Below are positions 1 through 7,379 of a DNA stretch of 64,000 nucleotides, piece by piece. The stretch's first letter is position 1; each line of letters starts with the position of its first letter. Under the pieces are notes generated by a model. It made no database searches and was not told where the DNA came from. It saw only the letters and a program-made list of their open reading frames with translations. A program made the translations under genes and the position numbers. This DNA is from Methanoculleus horonobensis (lineage in GTDB: Archaea > Halobacteriota > Methanomicrobia > Methanomicrobiales > Methanoculleaceae), in contig NZ_BCNY01000013.1 in NCBI RefSeq assembly GCF_001602375.1, positions 310,001 through 374,000 on the forward strand, written 5' to 3'.

Positions 1-149
1 ATCTGCCGTTCATTCAGCCCGAGGGAATCAAGTCGCTCTCCATACGCGGAGGACGGTTCTCACACCCGTGATTATGGAAATAGTTATCTTTCTTTCCGGC
101 GACCGTAGAATCATTGAAATGAACTAGTACTCCGGTGGAGGCTACCTGA

Positions 150-634
150 ATGAATTTGCGGCTCACTGATGATGAGATCGATGCGTTACTCAGAGAGGCC
201 AAGCCGCTGCCGGGAGATTTCTCCAGGAGATTTCGCCCTAAAGAGAAGGGCGGCCATAAGGAGTACGAGATCGGTATAGAGGGTGCGAATCAATCCCGGT
301 TCAGGTTGATATTCCGGCAAAGTCTATTCAATTCGCTGGACTTCTCCGTGATCCTCGGCTATATCATTCCAAACACAAACCAGGTGTTCCGGCTACGCCG
401 ATATACGGGAAAAGTCACGAACACACGAACAGGCTTGAGCAGGAGAAGTTTTATGATTTCCACATCCATACTGCAACAGAGCGCTACCAGACCGCGGGCT
501 GGAACGAGGATGGGTATGCGGTTCCGACAGACCGGTACCCGGATCACCACGGCGCGCTGAAGAGCATGTTCAACGACTGCGGGTTTGAGGGTTCAGCGGT
601 AACCACGAAGGATCTTACCGACTGGGGGATATAA
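150..634 (+). pseudogene. DUF6978-like protein, frameshifted
   Basis: The first about 85 residues (150 to about 405) are followed by a continuation in another frame that runs to the stop at 632-634. The two frames read as one protein: a basic N-terminal half ending near FRLRRY, then GKSHEHTNRLEQEKFYDFHIH and an ERYQ segment. In the original frame the reading after about 408 is low-complexity Arg/Thr/Ser and stops at 560. The stop lies 3 nt before the next start, so the two genes form an operon. The resemblance to DUF6978 proteins is from memory of the FYDFHIH/ERYQ motif. It may be a real inactivating frameshift or a sequencing error. Confidence 0.55.
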
Positions 635-637
635 CCG

Positions 638-1423
638 ATGGCAATCGAGGCAATCGAAGAGGAGTTTCGGAGGAAGGTCTGCAGCCAGATCCATCTCCGC
701 CCGGAGGGTATCAACCGGTATCGGGTCTTCACACCGTTTGTCTTTGATGATGGGGATAACCTCGCGATCGTCCTGAAGGATGAGGACGGCGCCTGGACGC
801 TGACGGATGAGGGGCATACCTTCATGCACCTGACCTACTCGATCGACGCAAGGGAGTTAGAGCGGGGAACCCGCCAGAAGGTGATCGCGAGTGTGCTGTC
901 CCGGTTCGGGCTGGAGAACAACCGGGGCGAGCTCGCTATTCGCATCACGGGCGACCGGTTTGGGGACGCCCTCTGGAGTTTCATCCAGGCGCTGATCCGG
1001 ATATCGGATCTTACGTATCTGTCGAGATCGCGCGTTTACTCCACGTTCCAGGAGGATCTCCGTGCGCTCATCGAGGAGGCCGTCCCTGAGGGGCGCAGGG
1101 AGTTTGACTGGCACGATCCCGAGCATGATCCGGAAGGGAAATACACCGTTGACTGCAGGATCAACGGCATGCAGAGGCCGATCTACATCTTTGCGCTCGC
1201 GAACGACGACCGGGTCCGTGACGCGACGATAAACATCCTGCAGTTCGAGAAGTGGGGGCGGCCCTTCGTCTCGGTCGGCATATTCGAGGATCAGGAGGAG
1301 GTCAACCGCAAGGCCCTCGCGAAGTTCAGCGATGTCTGCGATAAGCAGTTCTCAAACCTGCCGGGGAACAAAGACCGGATTATGCAGCACCTCCGGGATA
1401 TGGCCGGGACGGCTTCCGGCTGA
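638..1423 (+). CDS. DUF1828/DUF1829 domain protein
   Basis: This 261 aa soluble protein has an N-terminal DUF1828-type part ([19 protein letters not shown] followed by [10 protein letters not shown], about residues 31-62) and a C-terminal DUF1829-type part after about residue 135. Proteins of this family occur in prophages and defence islands next to small partner genes; no enzymatic activity is established. It starts 3 nt after the stop of the frameshifted upstream gene, which fits a toxin-antitoxin-like or defence pair, but that role is inference. Base composition is close to the GC-rich host rather than to the AT-rich island that follows. Confidence 0.7.
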   Translation: MAIEAIEEEFRRKVCSQIHLRPEGINRYRVFTPFVFDDGDNLAIVLKDEDGAWTLTDEGHTFMHLTYSIDARELERGTRQKVIASVLSRFGLENNRGELAIRITGDRFGDALWSFIQALIRISDLTYLSRSRVYSTFQEDLRALIEEAVPEGRREFDWHDPEHDPEGKYTVDCRINGMQRPIYIFALANDDRVRDATINILQFEKWGRPFVSVGIFEDQEEVNRKALAKFSDVCDKQFSNLPGNKDRIMQHLRDMAGTASG

Positions 1424-1500
1424 GGTTGCAGCGGCGTCCCGCTCTGCCCGGGGGAGGAATCCCCCTTTCGTCACGTGATAATACCCCCTGACCCGGAACG

Positions 1501-1570
1501 TCAGGCCGTCCCCTCCACGATTGCGATCTCCTCCTCGGTGAGCCCGTAGAGTGGGTACGCCAGTCGGCCG
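1501..1570 (-). pseudogene. C-terminal remnant of an Eco57I-type methylase/endonuclease
   Basis: Read on the minus strand this short stretch encodes GRLAYPLYGLTEEEIAIVEG and then stops at 1501-1503. YxLYGLTEEEIxIVE is the typical C-terminal end of Eco57I/type IIG-like DNA methylase-restriction proteins. Upstream on the minus strand the reading turns into His/Pro/Arg-rich low complexity, so only the last 20 or so codons survive. It indicates that another restriction gene once stood at this island edge. Confidence 0.5.
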
Positions 1571-1838
1571 TGAGCGGCGGGGTGGTGGCGGTGATTGTGG
1601 GGGGATGGGCGGGGGGTGAGAGAGTGGAGAACCAAGCATTGCACCTCTGGAGCTACCCCAGTTACCGAACTACTGACGAATGTCCCATACTGCAGTAGGC
1701 ATCCTCGTCATTAGTATGCAGTTGCAGGATAATAGGATGAAGGTTCCTGCCTTTGCCATTGCTAAGAGATATGATATGAGAGGGGTTTTCGGATTGATCA
1801 GGAAAAATTAAAGAGTCCTTTTATCAATAGAGGCAGTC
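1571..1838. other. Intergenic, no gene seen
   Basis: I see no credible coding sequence here. The composition changes from GC-rich to AT-rich within this stretch, which marks the left edge of the island. An A/T-rich run just before 1839 could hold the promoter of the following gene. Confidence 0.4.
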
Positions 1839-2195
1839 ATGCACAAGACGTTCTTTAGGCCAACCCGCAATGTTACCAAGAAGCAACCGAAACCGCATTT
1901 CGGAAAAGTCGATGCTCCACATTTTACGGCGAGCGAGCTTGAACCCATTCTGATCGATGTTTTACAGGGTTTCAGTGGTTCTGCCTCAAAAAGAACCATT
2001 GAAGCTGAGATTGAACGGAGGTTACTGAATGAGTTTAACCCAGCTGATCTCGAAAAGGTGGGTGAGGGGATCTCCAGATGGAAGAAGAATGTTCAATGGA
2101 TCCGCTTTGATCTGGTTGAGAGAGGTATCATGAAGAAGGACTCTCAACGTGGTGTCTGGGAATTGAGTGAATTATCTTCATTAAAAACTGCTTGA
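1839..2195 (+). CDS. Mrr N-terminal-like winged-helix protein
   Basis: The 118 aa product has a basic N-terminal tail and then a winged-helix region (about 30-115). Its segment RWKKNVQWIRFDLVERG followed by a short wing and GVWELSE resembles the N-terminal DNA-reading domain of Mrr-type restriction endonucleases. The PD-(D/E)XK nuclease half of Mrr is absent, and no nuclease motif follows downstream. It may be a stand-alone DNA-binding component of the island, or the surviving half of a broken Mrr gene. Composition is AT-rich like the island. Confidence 0.6.
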   Translation: MHKTFFRPTRNVTKKQPKPHFGKVDAPHFTASELEPILIDVLQGFSGSASKRTIEAEIERRLLNEFNPADLEKVGEGISRWKKNVQWIRFDLVERGIMKKDSQRGVWELSELSSLKTA

Positions 2196-2269
2196 AGAAC
2201 AATCATCAGGTGGAACTGCCGAGAAGAGTTAATACCACTAAGGAGATCAGATAAAGGATTGGCCTTGAG

Positions 2270-2539
2270 TTATCGCGGGCCATCTTTGAGTTCTTGCCCA
2301 AGGCGCTGCAATATTCTGTTTGGATCAACAACTCGGTATATCTTTCGTCGGCTATCCTCTGGATCAACCTTCTTCTCCAACCACCCAGCTCTTACAAGAT
2401 TCGGAAGAATCTGACCAACATACTTCTCTGTTTCACCAAGAATCTCTTCTGCTTCCTGAAATCGAAACTCTGAGGTGCCTCTCTCAGCATAGAGACGCGC
2501 AAATTTTTCGAGAAGATTTCTGGGAAGACTGCTGACCAT
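2270..2539 (-). CDS. Small winged-helix transcription regulator
   Basis: The 89 aa product is nearly all one winged-helix domain: a helical start (LPRNLLEKFARLYAERG), a helix-turn-helix (about 25-52, EAEEILGETEKYVGQILPNLVRAGW) and a charged wing (EKKVDPEDSRRKIYRVV). It is transcribed divergently from the first transglycosylase gene, with 86 bp between the start codons. That gap contains a TATA box and a 7-bp-arm palindrome. The arrangement suggests a local repressor or activator of the island; this is inference from context. Confidence 0.7.
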   Translation of the reverse strand: MVSSLPRNLLEKFARLYAERGTSEFRFQEAEEILGETEKYVGQILPNLVRAGWLEKKVDPEDSRRKIYRVVDPNRILQRLGQELKDGPR

Positions 2540-2560
2540 TTCTTACCTTCATTGATTCGA

Positions 2561-2603
2561 AAAATACTTATATCTATGAGTAGTCTATTGCATAGTTAGA
2601 CTA
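2561..2603 (+). promoter_or_regulatory. TATA box and palindromic operator upstream of the TGT operon
   Basis: An AT-rich TATA-like element (ATACTTATATCT, about 2564-2575) lies ahead of the 2626 start. Perfect 7-bp arms TAGTCTA (2581-2587) and TAGACTA (2597-2603) with a 9 nt spacer follow where the transcription start is expected, 22-28 nt below the TATA box. A protein bound there would block initiation. The divergent winged-helix gene is the obvious candidate binder. Confidence 0.5.
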
Positions 2604-2625
2604 TCAATACAGTGGAGTATTTGTT

Positions 2626-3654
2626 ATGGCTCGGATATTTGTCATCGATACACCAACACGGCCGATTGAAACTCCAGTTCTCTTTCCGGTTAATAACACC
2701 GGACACCGGGGAGAGGGGAACGGTCCTGAGTACTGGACGGAAATACCAGACATGAAGACAATGTTACTGAATGCACATCTCCTGTACAAGAGTTCCATTC
2801 TCCAGACCCTTATGGCTGAGGGCCTCCACCGCCATTATACGCAGGACGGCGTCTTCTTCATTGATAGCGGAGGTTTTCAGAACCGAACATCTGATCTCAC
2901 TATCGATCCGATTGAGATTCTCCGGATCCAGGAGAGCATCGGCGCAGACATTGCAGCAACATTGGACATTCCTGTTCTACCCCAGGAAAATACACTAACA
3001 CAGAAACATGCCGAGACCCTCAGAACGTGCGTAAAAAACGCCCTAATTACCCTAAAACATCGAGAACGAGAGGATATGCTAATTTACGCATGCATTCAGG
3101 GAGGAGATATCCGGGCGATGCTCAATATGGTCGATTACCTGCAGAAGAGAGGTCAATTTGATGGATTTGCAATAGGTGGGCTCGTTCCAAAGCGTTCTAA
3201 TTTCCAGCAGATAGTAGATACCATCTGGGCTGTCCGCAAACGGATCAGGGATGCACCACTCCATGTATTTGGGTTGGGAGGTCCATCCTACATCCCGCTT
3301 TTGGTTTACCTCGGTGTTGATACCTTCGATTCTTCATCATACTTAAGGGCCGGTTCGAAGAGAGTATACTTTGTTCCAGGGCAGGGGTCGGTAGATTTTC
3401 AGGACATTGGTAAATGCACATGGCTCCCCTGTGTTTGCCCGGTTTGTAGTGCACACCCATATAATGAAGTTCGTGAAGACCGGCGGTTGATTGCGTTGCA
3501 TAATCTGTGGATGATCACTTATGAGATACGTAAGTTGAAGATCGCGATTAGTGAAAACTCGCTGGAACCGTATCTTGAACAGAGGTTGAAGCCAAATCCC
3601 CTTATTTACGGGGCATATCACTACGCGAAAGGAAAGATCCGAGGTTTTACATGA
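2626..3654 (+). CDS. TGT-fold 7-deazaguanine transglycosylase, compact DpdA-like
   Basis: The 342 aa product is a TIM-barrel transglycosylase of the TGT family. Visible motifs are DSGGFQ (80-85, general acid/base Asp), a base-recognition Asp in ATLD (114), IQGG (157-160), AIGGL (182-186) and the nucleophile region GVDTFDSS (D235). A zinc site CxCxxC (C269, C271, C274) with H292 completes the set. All canonical base-exchange residues are therefore present. It lacks the PUA domain and the length of archaeosine tRNA TGT, so it is unlikely to be the housekeeping enzyme. It leads an operon with a winged-helix protein and an AAA ATPase (4 bp overlap with the next gene). GGAG sits 9 nt before the ATG. 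DNA as substrate is inferred from the island context. Confidence 0.8.
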   Translation: MARIFVIDTPTRPIETPVLFPVNNTGHRGEGNGPEYWTEIPDMKTMLLNAHLLYKSSILQTLMAEGLHRHYTQDGVFFIDSGGFQNRTSDLTIDPIEILRIQESIGADIAATLDIPVLPQENTLTQKHAETLRTCVKNALITLKHREREDMLIYACIQGGDIRAMLNMVDYLQKRGQFDGFAIGGLVPKRSNFQQIVDTIWAVRKRIRDAPLHVFGLGGPSYIPLLVYLGVDTFDSSSYLRAGSKRVYFVPGQGSVDFQDIGKCTWLPCVCPVCSAHPYNEVREDRRLIALHNLWMITYEIRKLKIAISENSLEPYLEQRLKPNPLIYGAYHYAKGKIRGFT

Positions 3655-4493
3655 GAGCAAGCATGAGACCGATAACCTTAGGGAGGGTTGTCGAAACAGT
3701 GTATTTGAGTGAATCACAGGGCGACCTTGATGGTTCGCTGCTCCAGGAAAAATATGGAGTATCGCAACGCCGGGCAAAAGAGATCCTGAATGAAGTTGTC
3801 CGTATGGGGCTACTTCAAGGGGTGGCCGACCAATTTCAACCAACGTCGCTTGGGAAAGACCTGACCATAGCCGTACGCAAAGGAGCGTGGGAACAGGTGC
3901 ATCAGGTTTTGCTGGAATATACCTTCTACTCTGACTTCTACAAAACACTCGTTCAGTATGGGCCGATCGAACCTAAACAGTTGCTGCCTCACCTCAAGGA
4001 GACCCCCTCCTCATTTAATCAGACGTCACTATCCGTTTTATGCGACTGGGTTGAGCGGGTCGGTTCGGCCCAGAGGAACGTGTTCACCAACGTCTACTAT
4101 CCTGTATACGCGATGACCGCACCCATGCTTCCCGAGTTCCTCTGTGTTTACGGGGAGTTGAACACGAGGGCAGGGGCCTCTCTGCACCAGCGATACGTCG
4201 AAATTCCGAAGATCCGTGAGTTAGTGTGCGAAAGGCTGAAGATTCGGAGACGTGACTTCAATGAAGAATTTCTCCGACTTTACAGGAATAATATCGGAAC
4301 TATTGAGCTGAGCGGAGCACCAATTACGACGCATGCCAAGGCTACATCAAAGCACATAAAATCTCTCATTTTCACAGAAATGCCCGACGAGATAACTATG
4401 AAGTTGACTTCCGAGCGTTTTTTAAAGGGAGTAGTGTGCGACTCAAAACAGTATTACTTTGTTGCGATACACGGGGGCGACATCATTGAATAA
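3651..4493 (+). CDS. Winged-helix protein of the TGT operon
   Basis: This 280 aa soluble protein has an N-terminal winged-helix region (about 10-75: VETVYLSESQGDLDGSLLQ, then VSQRRAKEILNEVVRMGLL) and an alpha-helical remainder that I do not recognise. The start ATG overlaps the transglycosylase stop (ATGA) and the stop overlaps the probable start of the ATPase, so the three genes are translationally coupled. By position it could correspond to the unassigned DpdG-type component of bacterial Dpd islands, but I see no sequence proof of that. Confidence 0.7.
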   Translation: MRASMRPITLGRVVETVYLSESQGDLDGSLLQEKYGVSQRRAKEILNEVVRMGLLQGVADQFQPTSLGKDLTIAVRKGAWEQVHQVLLEYTFYSDFYKTLVQYGPIEPKQLLPHLKETPSSFNQTSLSVLCDWVERVGSAQRNVFTNVYYPVYAMTAPMLPEFLCVYGELNTRAGASLHQRYVEIPKIRELVCERLKIRRRDFNEEFLRLYRNNIGTIELSGAPITTHAKATSKHIKSLIFTEMPDEITMKLTSERFLKGVVCDSKQYYFVAIHGGDIIE

Positions 4494-5661
4494 CCCTCTG
4501 TTCCAGTCCCAAACGAAAAACTACAGCCGATTCGGACTTCGCGCAAATCCGTTTCCATATGCAGGAGTTCCTGACGATGAACCGAAGATCTACGTAGGGC
4601 AGGATGAAGTGCTCTTGACTATCAACTCTGTTCTCTCAACCACTATTCTGACAGGCCGTGCAAATCACCTCATCCTAACCGGTTCGTACGGGAATGGGAA
4701 GAGCCACACACTCAAATACATACATTCACAAATCTCTGCTCAATCTACCACATACGAGACACGGCCCTGTATCGGATACGTTGCGCAACCGGGCGAGACC
4801 TTCTTGGACATATACCGGGACTTTGTCTATGATCTGGGCTCGGACTTTATCCAAAGACGAGCGCAGGAGTATATCGGAAAAGTCGCGGTAGATCTTGTCG
4901 AGCAGGGCGTCATTGAAGGACCTATCGATCCCACCAACGGTTGGAAGAGTATCGAAAACGGCAGCATTCTTCTCTCCGAAGTGGTTCCGCATGCCTTTAC
5001 CCGCCTCTCAAAGCATGTTCGGTTTCCGGATTTCGCCCGTGCGTTCATCAATATGGCTTATGAAGAGAATTCGCTGACATCCTGGGAATGGTTAAGTGGA
5101 GAGCCGATTGAGTATACGCGAAGAAGGGAGATGAGCCTGACATCGAATATTGATAAGCGGCATGCACCGCGGGCATTTAGTGCGTTGAAAAAATCTCTTG
5201 AACTCCTCGGGTATGCTCCTGTAATAATGCTTGTCGATGAGTTTGAGCATATCGAGAACCTTCAGGCGCGAACAAAGCAAGACGTCCTAAACTCGTTTAG
5301 GCACTTGATTGACATGAATCCAACAAACTTCTCTCTGATTATTGCATGTGCACCTGAGGTCTGGGAGAAGATGGTTTCGGAATATCATGCCTTTTCAGAA
5401 CGAATTGGGAAAGAAGTCAATCTCAAGCCGCTTACTGCAGAAACTGTCAAGATACTCATCGTAGCATATCTCAATCGTGAGCGGACTACTCCCGCGAGGA
5501 CAATCGAGCCATTTACTGATGAGTCGATCGAGCAGATCTTCAGATCTGGAAACGGAAATACACGCCGTATAATCACATTATGCGGCCAGGCGATGGATCT
5601 CTTCGCCAGTTTGGAGTGCGAAACAATTGATTCTACAGTGCTCCAGAGAGTTGTACGCTGA
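4486..5661 (+). CDS. AAA ATPase of the TGT operon
   Basis: Numbered from the earlier in-frame TTG at 4459, which would give 400 aa, the protein shows an N-terminal FGLRANPF motif (25-32), Walker A GSYGNGKS (75-82) and Walker B VIMLVDEFEHIE (about 255-266). A C-terminal helical lid region contains GNGNTRRII. The layout resembles ORC/TniB/ExeA-type ATPases and the ATPases of BREX and Dpd systems. I prefer the TTG at 4486, 10 nt after a GGGGG run and overlapping the upstream stop. It probably loads or moves the transglycosylase or effector on DNA. Its NPF-GKS layout recurs in the 1129 aa ATPase of the same island. Confidence 0.75.
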   Translation: MNNPLFQSQTKNYSRFGLRANPFPYAGVPDDEPKIYVGQDEVLLTINSVLSTTILTGRANHLILTGSYGNGKSHTLKYIHSQISAQSTTYETRPCIGYVAQPGETFLDIYRDFVYDLGSDFIQRRAQEYIGKVAVDLVEQGVIEGPIDPTNGWKSIENGSILLSEVVPHAFTRLSKHVRFPDFARAFINMAYEENSLTSWEWLSGEPIEYTRRREMSLTSNIDKRHAPRAFSALKKSLELLGYAPVIMLVDEFEHIENLQARTKQDVLNSFRHLIDMNPTNFSLIIACAPEVWEKMVSEYHAFSERIGKEVNLKPLTAETVKILIVAYLNRERTTPARTIEPFTDESIEQIFRSGNGNTRRIITLCGQAMDLFASLECETIDSTVLQRVVR

Positions 5662-5682
5662 CTTGTTCATTAGAACCGATCG

Positions 5683-5691
5683 TTTCTTTTT
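5683..5691 (+). terminator. T-rich terminator between convergent operons
   Basis: A T-rich stretch (TTTCTTTTT) lies about 20 nt after the ATPase stop, in the 59 bp gap between convergent genes. No strong hairpin precedes it, as is usual for archaeal terminators. Confidence 0.4.
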
Positions 5692-5720
5692 ACAAGTGCC
5701 AGCAGGAAATACGTCTTCTT

Positions 5721-7379
5721 TTAAGTCATAGATAACAGTTCAAGGCTTTTTATCACTTCGTCCCGAACCGCTTTAGAACGGTCATCGCACAACTGTTGCA
5801 GCACAGGGATTGCCTGAGTGTACCCTATTTTTACTAATGTCCGTATTACCTCGACTCGAACTACTGACGTAGAATTGTGTAAGAGAGCGATCAGCGCAGG
5901 CCCGGCTGCGGTGTCGCCTATATCTCCAAGTGCTATGGTCGCATATCTCTGGATCTCACCTCTCGGATCGAATAAATGTTGAATCAGCGAGGGTGTTGCC
6001 CGTGAGTCTCGTATCTGTCCCAGAGCCTTTATTGCTGCAATACGATTTTCAAGCCGCTTTTGGTTAAGGACTTCAAGTAAGAAGGGCACTGCCTCATGCG
6101 ATCCGATAGAACCAAGGGCACGGATAACATCCACCGACAGGATGACACCAACCTGCCCATACATGGTGATAAGCGACTCAACGGCTCGGTCATCCCTCAG
6201 GAGTGCAAGGGTTTTAATAGCTTCTTTCTGGACATTCGTGTTCTTTGAGGAAGTGAGGCAGTAGACGGCAAGATCGAAGACACCCGAACTATCAAGATAG
6301 TTCCTCAAACTCCTGAGTACATTCTGTATCTCCGTTGTTTTTGCAGTCTGTGACATAATGACGGTGTAGAATTCTGCAATTGCCTCATCCACCGGGCACT
6401 GCGAGACTTCCCGACTCGTGGTGGCTGTCCCTTCTGTATCTTGGATGCCCGATTGACCCGCTTCTGTAGGCACAATCGGTACTTCGTCGATCGATACGGA
6501 TGTATCTGGAACAGGCATTGGCTCCGTCTCACGCACCAGAATAAACAGTGAATAAAAGAAATCCTCAGAAATTTTGAGCAATTCTGCATATTCCGACATG
6601 CGGTCACTATATTTGCAGAACCGAGTAAGATCCGAGAGAGCAATCACAGTATTATGCACATCAGTGAAGTCGAAAAACCCCTCACTGAATTTCCGCCGAA
6701 TCACTTCGATGTCTTCATCGATCTTCTTCCGGGTAAAGCGATGAATAAGCAGGGTTTCTCCTTCGAATAATTTATTTCGAATCTTTTCATATACTCTTCT
6801 GTCCTTCGGAATAAATAGGGGGCCAAGCGCAGAAAGTATACAATCAGCATCTTGTTTGCTAATGAATTGATCAACCTTTTCTTTGCTAATGTCCCAGCAG
6901 TCAGCAACGGTCTCTCGAAAGGCATCCAACCCCTCAGTATATGGAAGAAATTGCAGTTGATCTGCATGCTGCGTGAGAAGAGAATCAAAATGCAAGAGGC
7001 TTAATCCAAGTGTGAGATCAAAGATTCGTGCCTCGATGGGGATGGGTAACAGTGCATATTGGACATTCCGGCCCTTACCATTTCGCTTGACACGTCCCAC
7101 CCTGCGGGGTACAAATCCTTCGGCAATAAAAACAGGGTCTCGCATAGCGATCATGAGCGGTTCACGGATATCTTCTTTCGCGATGCCATATCTCCTTGAG
7201 AGTTCGTCAATAGTCCATGATGATGTCTTTAAATCGTCGATAAGCAGCTCGTATATCGGCTTCTCTAATACACGATAACTCTCGATCTCACTTACCTGCT
7301 CGGGTAAGACGATCCGATTGTTGGACACTAATTGTCGATTATATGCCAGTTTTCGCAGATCTCGCGTGCCTTCGATCAT
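5721..7379 (-). CDS. HEAT-repeat protein with N-terminal winged-helix region
   Basis: The 552 aa product has a possible helix-turn-helix near 50-75 (DDLKTSSWTIDELSRRYGI) and a helical middle. After an acidic linker (about 290-330) the C-terminal 190 residues are at least five HEAT/PBS-lyase repeats, for example AAIKALGQIRDSRATPSLI and YATIALGDIGDTAAGPALI. HEAT arrays are protein or DNA scaffolds. It is the last gene of a six-gene minus-strand operon and its ATG overlaps the stop of the nuclease gene (ATGA), so it is probably a scaffold for that nuclease. No catalytic motif is seen. Confidence 0.75.
   Translation of the reverse strand: MIEGTRDLRKLAYNRQLVSNNRIVLPEQVSEIESYRVLEKPIYELLIDDLKTSSWTIDELSRRYGIAKEDIREPLMIAMRDPVFIAEGFVPRRVGRVKRNGKGRNVQYALLPIPIEARIFDLTLGLSLLHFDSLLTQHADQLQFLPYTEGLDAFRETVADCWDISKEKVDQFISKQDADCILSALGPLFIPKDRRVYEKIRNKLFEGETLLIHRFTRKKIDEDIEVIRRKFSEGFFDFTDVHNTVIALSDLTRFCKYSDRMSEYAELLKISEDFFYSLFILVRETEPMPVPDTSVSIDEVPIVPTEAGQSGIQDTEGTATTSREVSQCPVDEAIAEFYTVIMSQTAKTTEIQNVLRSLRNYLDSSGVFDLAVYCLTSSKNTNVQKEAIKTLALLRDDRAVESLITMYGQVGVILSVDVIRALGSIGSHEAVPFLLEVLNQKRLENRIAAIKALGQIRDSRATPSLIQHLFDPRGEIQRYATIALGDIGDTAAGPALIALLHNSTSVVRVEVIRTLVKIGYTQAIPVLQQLCDDRSKAVRDEVIKSLELLSMT

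Noticed and set aside
3-71. Open 22-codon stretch on the plus strand ending in TGA at 69-71, possibly the C-terminus of a gene cut by the window edge
   Set aside because: Too short to recognise and no family motif; it could equally be chance.
2626-3654. Housekeeping archaeosine tRNA-guanine transglycosylase
   Set aside because: No PUA domain, much shorter, AT-rich composition and island context.
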